Assembly: GCA_035279705.1 (NCBI GenBank)
Contig: DATEHG010000057.1
Coordinates: forward strand, 1 to 19,837
Source of the DNA: DATEHG01 sp035279705
Lineage (GTDB): Bacteria > Gemmatimonadota > Gemmatimonadetes > Gemmatimonadales > GWC2-71-9
DNA length: 19,837 nt
Direction of reading: 5' to 3'
The translations under genes were made by a program, and so were the position numbers. Position 1 is the first letter of the stretch, and each line of letters opens with the position of its first letter. Under the pieces are notes generated by a model, which was not told the DNA's origin, did not search any database, and worked only from the letters and a program-made list of their open reading frames with translations. Shown here in pieces: positions 13,307 to 19,837 of this stretch.

Positions 13307-15634
13307 ATGTCCCAGACGTCCAACAACCGTCTCGCCGCCTCCCTGGCTGGCCGCTACCGCGTCGAGCAGGAGCTCGGCCGCGGGGGCATGGCCACCGTCT
13401 ATCGCGCCTGGGACCTGCAGCACGACCGCCCCGTGGCGCTCAAGGTATTGCACGAGGAAATCGCCCACACCATCGGGACCGAGCGGTTCCTGCGCGAGAT
13501 CAAGGTCTCGGCCCGCCTCCAGCATCCACACATCCTGACGGTTCTCGATTCCGGGGAGACGGGCGGCCAGTTCTGGTTCACCATGCCCTACATCGACGGC
13601 GAAACCCTGGCCACCCGGCTCAAGCGGGAGCGCCAGCTGCCGCTCGAGGACGCGCTCCAGATCACCCGCGAAGTGGCCGATGCCCTCGAGTATGCGCACG
13701 GCCACGGCATCCTCCATCGCGACATCAAGCCTGGCAACATCCTGCTATCGGGACGGCATGCGCTGGTCAGCGATTTCGGCATCGCGCGGGCGACCCAGGA
13801 ACCCGACCCCAAGGGCGGCCGGCTGACCGAAACCGGCTTCGCCATCGGCACACCCGAGTACATGAGCCCGGAGCAGGCGGCCGGCGAGCGGGAGATCGAC
13901 GCGCGGAGCGATCTCTACGCGCTGGCCTGCGTCGTGTACGAGATGTTGTCCGGCGAGCCTCCCTACCTCGGCAATACGCCCCGCGCGATCCTCGCCAAGC
14001 AGCTCACCGAACCGCTGCCGCGGCTGTCGACACTGCGCCAGGTTCCGGCGCCGGTCGAGGCCGCCGTCGGTCGTGCGCTGGCGCGATCGCCGGCCGACCG
14101 GTTCGAGAGCGTCGCCGCGTTCAGCAGGTCCCTCGCCGCACCGGCACCCGTGCCCAGCCCGAGGCGCAGGAATTCACTGGTCATTCTGGCCGCTGCGGCC
14201 TTGCTCGTCGTGAGCGCACTCCTGGCCCGTTCATGGCTCAGTCGCAAGTCCGACCCCGAAGGCCTCTCCTCCGCGGCCGTGCTGCCCTTCACCGATCTCA
14301 GCCCGGGAAATGACCAGACCTGGTTCAGCGACGGCCTTACAGAGGAGCTGACCAGCGCCCTGAGCCGCATTCCCGGTTTCAAGGTCGCCGCCCGCAGTTC
14401 GGCCTTCCAGTTCCGCGGGCCGACGGTCGATGTGAAGGATGTGGGCCGGAAGCTCGGCGTGGCTACGGTGCTCGAGGGGAGTGTGCGCCGGATCGGAACC
14501 CAGCTCCACGTGAGTGCCCAGCTGGTGAACGCCAGGGACGGGTTCGAGCTCTGGTCGGACAGCTATAACCGGAGCGCGGCCGACCTCTTTGCGGTGCAGG
14601 AGGAAATCGCCCGGGCAATCGCCACTTCCCTCAAGCTGCTCAAAGGCGCGCGCGCCGACTCCGCCCTCGTGGCGCGTCCGACGACGGACCTGGGCGCTTA
14701 CGACCTCTACCTGCAGGGTCAGTTTGCCTTGAGCCAGCGAACCGGTCAGTCGCTTGCGCAAGCCGTGGACCTGTATGGCCAAGCGTTGGCCCGGGACTCA
14801 GGCCTGGCCAAGGCGTGGGCGGGGCTGGCCGACGCCTACGTGCTGCTTCCGGCCTATGGCGGCACCCGACCGGAAATTGCCTGGCCGCGCGGCAAGGCAG
14901 CGGCACTTCGCGCCATCGCCCTGCAGCCCGGCCTCGCTCAGGCCCATACCTCGCTGGCGTACGGGACGATGCTCTACGACTGGGATTGGAAGGCGGCCGA
15001 GGCGGAATTCAAGAAGGCCATTGCCGCGGACCCCGATTACCCGACGGCCCATCACTGGTACGCCGATTTCCTGACGGGACGAAACCGGATCGACGAGGCC
15101 CTGATCCAGATGCAGCAGGCTCATGACCTCGATCCGCTGTCACGGATCATCTTCGGCGAACTCGCGTGGATCCAGGTTTGCCTGCATCGTCCGGCGGTCG
15201 CCGATTCGCTTGTCACGGCACTCCTGCACCTCGATCCTGACTTCGCGCAGTCCCGATTCATCCAGGGCTACGTTCGCCTGGAACAGAAACGACCGGCCGA
15301 GGCGGCTGCAATCTTGAAGGATCTCCGCGCCCGCGGCGAAGTGGCGCCGAACGTCTCCGCCGCGCTGGTGTATGCCTACGCCGTGTCGGGTGATCGCCCG
15401 GCCGCGGTTGCGCTGCTCGACTCGGTCAAGGCCCAGTCGAAGCGGGAGTACGTGCCGCCGTTTTCCATTGGAGTGTCCTACATCGGCCTCGGTGACCTGG
15501 ACCAGGCGTTCAGCTGGCTCAACAAGGCGGTCGCTGAGAAGGACGTGCTGATGCCGGAGAATTTCTTCATGCCGCTGCTGGACCCGCTCAAAGCGGATGC
15601 TCGCTACGCCGCCATCGCGGCCAGGATGCAATAG
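13307..15634 (+). CDS. Ser/Thr kinase fused to a TolB/FlgO-like domain and TPRs
   Basis: 775 aa. The cytoplasmic kinase domain (~17-275) has glycine loop GRGGMATVY (24-32), Lys46, HRD 137-139, Asn144, DFG 156-158 and GTPEYMSPEQ. One membrane helix lies at ~290-307 (SLVILAAAALLVVSALLA). The extracytoplasmic part starts with a TolB/FlgO-like alpha/beta domain (~318-440): SSAAVLPFTDLSPGNDQTWF, then SDGLTEELTSALSRIPGFKV and LGVATVLEGSVRR, as in adenylate-cyclase-like TPR proteins. Tetratricopeptide repeats follow (~465-775, for example AWAGLADAYVLLPAYGG and EFKKAIAADPDYPTAHHWYA). It is probably a receptor kinase sensing a periplasmic partner through the TPRs. ATG 13307 has no clear Shine-Dalgarno and directly follows a heptamer tract. 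Confidence 0.94.
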   Translation: MSQTSNNRLAASLAGRYRVEQELGRGGMATVYRAWDLQHDRPVALKVLHEEIAHTIGTERFLREIKVSARLQHPHILTVLDSGETGGQFWFTMPYIDGETLATRLKRERQLPLEDALQITREVADALEYAHGHGILHRDIKPGNILLSGRHALVSDFGIARATQEPDPKGGRLTETGFAIGTPEYMSPEQAAGEREIDARSDLYALACVVYEMLSGEPPYLGNTPRAILAKQLTEPLPRLSTLRQVPAPVEAAVGRALARSPADRFESVAAFSRSLAAPAPVPSPRRRNSLVILAAAALLVVSALLARSWLSRKSDPEGLSSAAVLPFTDLSPGNDQTWFSDGLTEELTSALSRIPGFKVAARSSAFQFRGPTVDVKDVGRKLGVATVLEGSVRRIGTQLHVSAQLVNARDGFELWSDSYNRSAADLFAVQEEIARAIATSLKLLKGARADSALVARPTTDLGAYDLYLQGQFALSQRTGQSLAQAVDLYGQALARDSGLAKAWAGLADAYVLLPAYGGTRPEIAWPRGKAAALRAIALQPGLAQAHTSLAYGTMLYDWDWKAAEAEFKKAIAADPDYPTAHHWYADFLTGRNRIDEALIQMQQAHDLDPLSRIIFGELAWIQVCLHRPAVADSLVTALLHLDPDFAQSRFIQGYVRLEQKRPAEAAAILKDLRARGEVAPNVSAALVYAYAVSGDRPAAVALLDSVKAQSKREYVPPFSIGVSYIGLGDLDQAFSWLNKAVAEKDVLMPENFFMPLLDPLKADARYAAIAARMQ

Positions 15635-15637
15635 CGC

Positions 15638-15683
15638 GTTGAAGCGCCCGTCATCGCCACCACACGATCACGGCCGCTTCAAC
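15638..15683 (+). terminator. Inverted repeat after the second kinase stop
   Basis: GTTGAAGCG (15638-15646) is complementary to CGCTTCAAC (15675-15683), a perfect 9-bp stem with a 28-nt loop beginning 4 nt after the stop codon. No T-tract follows, so it is a weak terminator or 3'-end stabiliser. The remaining ~200 nt to 15889 show no gene or RNA that I recognise. Confidence 0.35.
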
Positions 15684-15888
15684 ACGTCACCTGCTGGAGC
15701 CGAAGAAACCCCCGCCACAACCACCGGTGGGTGCAACCACGATACAGCAGGGCTTGCGATCGTGTCCGGCAGTGTGACGAGGGCAGCGGGGGTGACGTAC
15801 GACCCCGCACGCCTCACACGCAGTTGGTCCCAGCCTGCAGCGAATGGGCCGCACCCCCTCCTCGTGGGGCTCGGAGCGCGACTAACCA

Positions 15889-17340
15889 ATGCCTGACCGG
15901 ATCACCAAGCGCCCCTTTCTGGCCGCGATCGGATGCCCGACCGCAGGGTGGCGCCTGCTCAGGGCCGAGCAGGAGTCGGTGACGCCGGCGCTGGAATGGC
16001 GGTTCTGGGTCGGTGCCGAGGTCCACAGGCAGGCGCAGCGCCAGCTGGGAGAGGGGCGGGAGCTGATCCGGACTCCGGTGGACCGGGCCGTCGCGGAAAC
16101 TGCCGCGGCACTCAACCTCTCTGACTCGCTCCTGTTCGAGGCCACCTTCCAGTCCGGCCCCTTCGTGGCCCGGGCGGACGCTCTGCGTCGCGACGGAACG
16201 GATTGGGAGCTGATCGAGGTGAAGTCCGGCAAGGTCCCCGAACAACTCGACAAGCTCAACGCCGAGTACGTCGACGACTTGTCCTATACGGCATTTGTCG
16301 CGGGAGCGGCGGGCCTCGGGATCTCCCGCTGCGTCCTGATGCTGATCAACCGGGACTACCGCCTCGACGGTGCCGAGCCGCTCCTGACCGAAATCGACCT
16401 CAGCGAAGTAGTGCGGAGCCGGGCGCAGGAATTCGCCGATGTCGCGCCGGAAATCGCCATGATCCTGCTCGGCGAGGTGGAGCCGCCGGGAGCGCTCAAG
16501 TTCGTCTGCCGGAGCTGCGAGTTCTTCACCACCTGTGTCGGCGCCGGAATTGCCGACCCGCTGTTCGATATTCCGCGGCTGCTGGAGAAGAAGTTCGAGA
16601 CGCTCAAGCCGTATGGCCGGATCAGCGCGCTGCCATCCGGCGTCGGTCTCACCCCGATCCAGGAGCGGGTGGTCCGGGTAAGTCAGTCAAGGAGCCCCGA
16701 GCTGGACCAGCAGGTACTCGGCCAGCTGAGCCTGGTCGCCTGGCCTGCGTACTATCTGGATTTCGAGGGCATCGGCCCCGCACTGCCCTGGTTCGCCGAA
16801 GCGGAGCCCTACGAGCAGATGCCCTTTCAATTCTCGATTCATCGGGTGGATGGGCCGGGATCAGTACCGGTCCATAGTGCCTATCTCGCTCTCAACGCCG
16901 GCGACTGGCGCCAGGAGCTCTGTCAGCAGCTGCTCGACGACCTCGGCGACCGCGGGTCGATCGTGGTCTATTCGGGCTACGAAAAAGGCGTGCTCAACTA
17001 CCTGATGCGCACCGTGCCGGGCGAAAAGGGCCGCCTCGAAGCGGTTGCCTCGCGGCTCTTCGATCTCGAGCCGGTGGTCCGCAATGGATACTGCCACCCC
17101 GGGTTCCACGGGAAGTCGAGCATCAAGGCCGTCCTCCCGGCCATGGCTTTGGGACACAGCTACGACGACCTGGCCGTCCGGGGTGGCGACGACGCCTCGG
17201 CGATCTTTGCCCTGATGCGAATCGGAAAATACGACGGCACGGCCGATTCCAGGCACCGTGCCGACCTGCTCCGCTACTGCGCCATGGACACGATGGCCAT
17301 GATCAAGGTGCACGAGGCGCTGGTCGGACTGATGAGGTAG
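15889..17340 (+). CDS. DUF2779-type nuclease: Cas4-like PD-(D/E)XK domain fused to DnaQ-like exonuclease
   Basis: 483 aa. The N-terminal half looks like a Cas4/RecB-type nuclease: Asp97 (FVARADAL) and Glu110-x-Lys112 (LIEVKSGK) form the PD-(D/E)XK site, and Cys16, Cys207, Cys210 and Cys216 (GCPTAGW and CRSCEFFTTC) have the one-plus-three layout that binds a [4Fe-4S] cluster in Cas4 and AddB. The C-terminal half matches DUF2779 and looks like a DEDDy 3'-5' exonuclease: Asp291-x-Glu293 (YLDFEGIGP), an acidic-poor middle motif in IVVYSGYEKGVLNYL, and Tyr463-x3-Asp467 (YCAMD). Catalysis is inferred from motifs. Start is 15889; GGAG lies about 13 nt upstream. The S1/P1 nuclease gene starts 3 nt after its stop, so the two are translationally coupled. 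A role in DNA repair or defence is possible but not shown. Confidence 0.86.
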   Translation: MPDRITKRPFLAAIGCPTAGWRLLRAEQESVTPALEWRFWVGAEVHRQAQRQLGEGRELIRTPVDRAVAETAAALNLSDSLLFEATFQSGPFVARADALRRDGTDWELIEVKSGKVPEQLDKLNAEYVDDLSYTAFVAGAAGLGISRCVLMLINRDYRLDGAEPLLTEIDLSEVVRSRAQEFADVAPEIAMILLGEVEPPGALKFVCRSCEFFTTCVGAGIADPLFDIPRLLEKKFETLKPYGRISALPSGVGLTPIQERVVRVSQSRSPELDQQVLGQLSLVAWPAYYLDFEGIGPALPWFAEAEPYEQMPFQFSIHRVDGPGSVPVHSAYLALNAGDWRQELCQQLLDDLGDRGSIVVYSGYEKGVLNYLMRTVPGEKGRLEAVASRLFDLEPVVRNGYCHPGFHGKSSIKAVLPAMALGHSYDDLAVRGGDDASAIFALMRIGKYDGTADSRHRADLLRYCAMDTMAMIKVHEALVGLMR

Positions 17341-17343
17341 CTC

Positions 17344-18453
17344 ATGTGGCCATACCTGTTCGCCCTCACCCTGCTGTCTCCCCGCCCCGCTGCCCCCCTG
17401 CCCCGCGGATTCTGGTTCGACTTCGGCCACCGCCTCGTGGCGGACATCGCGGCCAGGCGGCTGACCCCGGCAGCCACAGGGGCGGTACGTGATCTGCTCG
17501 GTGGCCAGTCAATGGCTGACGTGGCCTCCTGGGCCGACGAAGTCCGCGGTGCTCGACGGGAAACGGCCCCGCTCCATTACGTCAACATCCCGCTGGCGGC
17601 GGCCCAGTACGATTCGGCGAACTACTGCCCCGGCGGTGAGTGCATCATCGCCGCCATTGCCCGGTACCGCGCCGAGCTGGCGGATGCCCAGGCCTCGCCG
17701 GTCGAACGCACGGAGGCGCTCAAGTTCCTCATCCACCTGGTGGGCGACCTGCACCAGCCGCTCCACGTTTCGAACCACGGCGATCGCGGTGGCAATACCG
17801 TGGACGTCACGTTCTATGACGAGGCGGCCAACCTGCACAAGGTGTGGGACGGGATGCTGCTGGAGCACACCCGCCTCGACGAGGCCGAGTACCTGGCCCG
17901 CCTCGAGCGGCAGATGAGCGGATTCAAGCTCGACCAGGTGGAGCGCGGGACGGTCATCGACTGGGCCATGGAAGGCCACGCGCGGGCCGCCAGGATCGCG
18001 TACCGGATCCCCGCCAATCGCGTGCTCGGCGACGCGTATGAGCAGGCCGATCTGCCTGTCGCCGACAGCGCCCTGATCGAAGCCGGTGTCCGGCTGGCCC
18101 GGGTGCTCAACGAAGCCCTGGTGAACTACCGCCCGCCCCCGTCTCAAGCCCCGCTCGGCACGGGGATCTATCGCGACCGCGAAGCGGCGGCGCACGTGGG
18201 TGAAGAAGCGACCGTCGTGGGTACCGTGGTGTCGGTCCACCAGGCTGCGTCGGGCAACATCCACATCAACTTCGGGGCGGAATACCCGCACCAGACCTTC
18301 AGCGTCTATATCGCCGAGCCGGTGGATCCGTCGCTCCGGGGACTCGAGAGCCTGGTCGGCAAACGCATCGCGGTCAAAGGCGAGATCCGCCTCTTCAGGG
18401 GTTCCGCCGAAATGACCGTGACCAGTCGGAACCAGATCAGCGATCAGCCCTGA
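17344..18453 (+). CDS. S1/P1 family nuclease with C-terminal OB-like domain
   Basis: 369 aa. A short hydrophobic leader (1-~22, MWPYLFALTLL onward) precedes the nuclease domain (~24-258), a Zn-dependent single-strand nuclease of the S1/P1 type. Zn-ligand motifs visible: WFDFGHRLVADIA, SWADEVR, LHYVNIP, FLIHLVGDLHQPLHV, GDRGGN and LHKVWD. Family enzymes degrade single-stranded DNA and RNA and remove 3' phosphates, using three zinc ions. Residues ~275-365 form an extra beta-rich module (EEATVVGTVVSVHQAASGNI, then LVGKRIAVKGEIRLFRG) that resembles an OB fold. Its function is inferred to be nucleic-acid binding. Start is ATG 17344, with GAGG in the tail of the upstream gene. The weak leader makes export likely but not certain. 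It overlaps the convergent 82-aa gene by 10 bp at the 3' end. Confidence 0.92.
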   Translation: MWPYLFALTLLSPRPAAPLPRGFWFDFGHRLVADIAARRLTPAATGAVRDLLGGQSMADVASWADEVRGARRETAPLHYVNIPLAAAQYDSANYCPGGECIIAAIARYRAELADAQASPVERTEALKFLIHLVGDLHQPLHVSNHGDRGGNTVDVTFYDEAANLHKVWDGMLLEHTRLDEAEYLARLERQMSGFKLDQVERGTVIDWAMEGHARAARIAYRIPANRVLGDAYEQADLPVADSALIEAGVRLARVLNEALVNYRPPPSQAPLGTGIYRDREAAAHVGEEATVVGTVVSVHQAASGNIHINFGAEYPHQTFSVYIAEPVDPSLRGLESLVGKRIAVKGEIRLFRGSAEMTVTSRNQISDQP

Positions 18454-18692
18454 TCCTTGCTCTTGAGATGGCCATTGTGGGCGGCGAGAAACGCCTTGAT
18501 CTCGTCAGTGCGGGCCAGGAGCTTGGCCCACTGCTCCTTGTAGAGGGTTACGGGAAAGCGACCCAGGCCATAGACCGACAGGCCCCCCTTCTCGCTCACC
18601 TTGAGGTAGATGCCTTTCGGCTTCCCGGTCCCGGCTGCGGCGCTTTCCTTCGGCGGTGACTGCACTTTGGCCCCCTGCGCTTCGTTTGACAT
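18444..18692 (-). CDS. Small conserved-looking hypothetical protein (82 aa)
   Basis: 82 aa. A polar low-complexity N-terminus (1-25, rich in Ala, Gln, Pro and Lys) precedes a compact domain: PKGIYLKVSEKGGLSVYGLG, then RFPVTLYKEQWAKLLARTDE and IKAFLAAHNGHLKSK. The beta-beta-alpha look suggests a small DNA- or RNA-binding fold, but no family was identified. Start at 18692 with GGGGAG about 11 nt upstream. The 3' end overlaps the S1/P1 nuclease gene by 10 bp tail-to-tail. Coding status is favoured by the well-formed domain and by its position in an otherwise empty interval. Confidence 0.65.
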   Translation of the reverse strand: MSNEAQGAKVQSPPKESAAAGTGKPKGIYLKVSEKGGLSVYGLGRFPVTLYKEQWAKLLARTDEIKAFLAAHNGHLKSKDQG

Positions 18693-18736
18693 GGCTGTCG
18701 CGGCTCCCCGGCGGTGGAAGGGTGAGGGTTGGCGCC

Positions 18737-18777
18737 TTGACGGTGGCCCAGCGGCGTCAAACCGGGCGCAAACCGGT
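18737..18777. promoter_or_regulatory. Two adjacent inverted repeats between divergent genes
   Basis: TTGACG (18737-18742) and CGTCAA (18755-18760) form a 6-bp dyad with a 12-nt spacer. Directly next to it ACCGG (18761-18765) and CCGGT (18773-18777) form a second dyad. They lie in the 198-nt interval between the divergent genes 18692 (minus) and 18891 (plus), a natural operator position. The first half-site also resembles a -35 box, with no convincing -10. Function is inference. Confidence 0.35.
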
Positions 18778-18890
18778 GGAGTACCCGGATCTCACTCCTC
18801 CTCCAGCGACACGGGGGAACGGCCAAGGGGTAGCTCCGGGCCACGACCCGCTGCATCTTTGCGGTGCTCCCAATCCAGACAGGCTGAGCC

Positions 18891-19580
18891 ATGCCTACGC
18901 CGCGCGAACAGATCCTGGCCGGGCCGACGCCCATTGCCCAGCTCAAGAAGGACGGCGCGACCAATCAGCAGTTGGCCGACCATCTGTTCATCAACTACCT
19001 GGCCTATGCCAAGAAGCACTGGCAATACATCGCCAGCTCGCAGGCAGGGGGCGACGACCTGCTCTCCGGCAAGTCCACGTCCGCGCCCTGCGGCGGCCTG
19101 GCTAAGGGGCTCAAGTCGATGCTCGAGAACGACGCCGGCATTCCCACCACCGATATCGAGTACATCACCATCTCGGGCTACGTCTGGACCAAGCCGAACT
19201 ATCTCTGCTTCGATCCGCTGGTAGTGGGCAACGTGCGCGGTACCAACGACCGCAACTATGCCAACGGCTGTGTCTTCAACGAGCACTACTACCTGCGTTG
19301 CGGCGCCAAGTTCTACGATCCCTGCCTGTCCAGCAACTACGCCGTCCGCGACGAGTGCGTACTCATGAAGCCGGTGGTGCTGTTCAAGGGGGAGTTCATG
19401 CAGTCCCCGGACAAGCAGACGGTCCTGATGTTCAACAAGGCCGAGAAGGTGAACGGCTGGCAGCAGGGTGCCTGGATGAAGATGCCCACCAAGGATTTCA
19501 AGAAGCACGTCCCGCAGACTGAGATCGACAAGTTGTCGAGGATCAGCCCGACCTTTGCCGCGTTCGCCAAGACGATCTGA
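18891..19580 (+). CDS. Unknown protein with possible papain-like Cys-His-Asp triad
   Basis: 229 aa, family not recognised. The start at 18891 opens MPTPREQILAGPTPIAQLKK, with no signal peptide. The middle contains Cys67 in SAPCGGLAKGLKSML at the head of a probable helix, His132 in NEHYYLRCG, and Asp143 in KFYDPCL. The order Cys-helix, then His on a strand, then Asp 11 residues later on the next strand is the layout of papain-like, NlpC/P60 and transglutaminase folds, which include peptidases and deamidases. Other cysteines (106, 127, 137, 145, and one in DECVLMK) could instead form disulfides or bind metal. It lies 30 nt upstream of a third kinase gene, probably in one operon. Function is inference from motif order only. 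Confidence 0.75.
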   Translation: MPTPREQILAGPTPIAQLKKDGATNQQLADHLFINYLAYAKKHWQYIASSQAGGDDLLSGKSTSAPCGGLAKGLKSMLENDAGIPTTDIEYITISGYVWTKPNYLCFDPLVVGNVRGTNDRNYANGCVFNEHYYLRCGAKFYDPCLSSNYAVRDECVLMKPVVLFKGEFMQSPDKQTVLMFNKAEKVNGWQQGAWMKMPTKDFKKHVPQTEIDKLSRISPTFAAFAKTI

Positions 19581-19610
19581 AGCGCTCACCTCCATCGACC
19601 CCTTCGGCCT

Positions 19611-19837
19611 GTGACTGACCAGCTGCAGCGCATCATGGCCGCCCTGTCCGACCGCTACGCGATCCAGCGGGAGATCGGCCACGGCGGCATGGCCACGGTC
19701 TATCTCGCCGAAGATCTGAAGCACCGCCGCCAGGTGGCGCTCAAGGTGCTCCGGCCGGAGCTGGCCGCGTCGCTCGGACCGGAGCGGTTCTTCCGTGAGA
19801 TCGAAGTGGCCGCGCGGTTGCAGCATCCGCACATACT
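19611..19837 (+). CDS. Third Hanks-type Ser/Thr kinase, N-terminal fragment at window edge
   Basis: Seventy-five complete codons from GTG 19611 to the window end. They encode a kinase N-lobe: the glycine loop GHGGMATVY, the ATP lysine in VALKVLRPELAA, and the helix-C region FFREIEVAARLQHPH with its conserved Glu. An alternative start is ATG 19635 (MAALSDRYAIQREIG), eight codons later. The gene follows the 229-aa putative triad protein by 30 nt in the same direction. HRD and DFG motifs lie outside the window, so catalytic competence cannot be judged. Confidence 0.92.
   Translation, partial: MTDQLQRIMAALSDRYAIQREIGHGGMATVYLAEDLKHRRQVALKVLRPELAASLGPERFFREIEVAARLQHPHI

Noticed and set aside
15635..15888. 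tRNA or small RNA in the gap before the nuclease operon
   Set aside because: No cloverleaf, terminator with T-tract or promoter was found; only a 9-bp inverted repeat near the kinase stop.

Overview
The window looks like a piece of chromosome from a high-GC Gram-negative bacterium, most likely Gemmatimonadota. This is an inference from the high GC, the three Hanks-type kinases with the phylum-typical opening (G-x-GGMATVY followed by VALKVLRPEL-like motifs), the many Sec-type signal peptides and the kinase/TPR and PQQ-propeller fusions. No rRNA, tRNA, transposase, integrase or CRISPR array was recognised.

Left end (1-3242, all minus strand): a formate dehydrogenase catalytic subunit runs off the left edge. 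It carries an in-frame TGA exactly where selenocysteine sits in FdhH, followed by a hairpin that closely matches the E. coli fdhF SECIS. A LysR regulator lies directly upstream, and then a secreted DUF2911/TPR protein. Middle left (3414-7621, plus strand): a DUF445 membrane protein, an exported eight-repeat PQQ propeller fused to an unidentified C-terminal domain, and an unknown helical protein behind its own promoter and a structured leader. A minus-strand pair follows (7660-8244): a small basic protein and a 72-aa two-helix membrane protein. Its leader contains three hairpins, the last with a T-tract (candidate attenuator or small RNA).

Centre (8475-15634): a membrane-anchored Ser/Thr kinase with an accessory C-terminal region, a closely linked unknown 374-aa protein, a secreted unknown protein bracketed by two 46-bp direct repeats, a TerB-like/DUF697 protein on the minus strand, and a second kinase fused to a TolB/FlgO-like domain and TPRs.

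Right end (15889-19837): a two-gene nuclease unit (a Cas4-like nuclease fused to a DnaQ-like exonuclease, 3 nt from an S1/P1 nuclease with a C-terminal OB-like domain), a small minus-strand hypothetical, an unknown protein with a possible Cys-His-Asp triad, and the first 75 codons of a third kinase.

Two features cut across the genes. Four short tracts between genes all have a strict 7-bp period but different heptamer sequences. Several genes start at or just after a -10-like hexamer, suggesting leaderless or nearly leaderless mRNAs. The strongest leads are the selenoprotein formate dehydrogenase lacking its iron-sulfur N-terminus, the terminator-bearing leader at 8285-8392, the direct-repeat-bounded insertion at 11203-12222, and the heptamer tracts.
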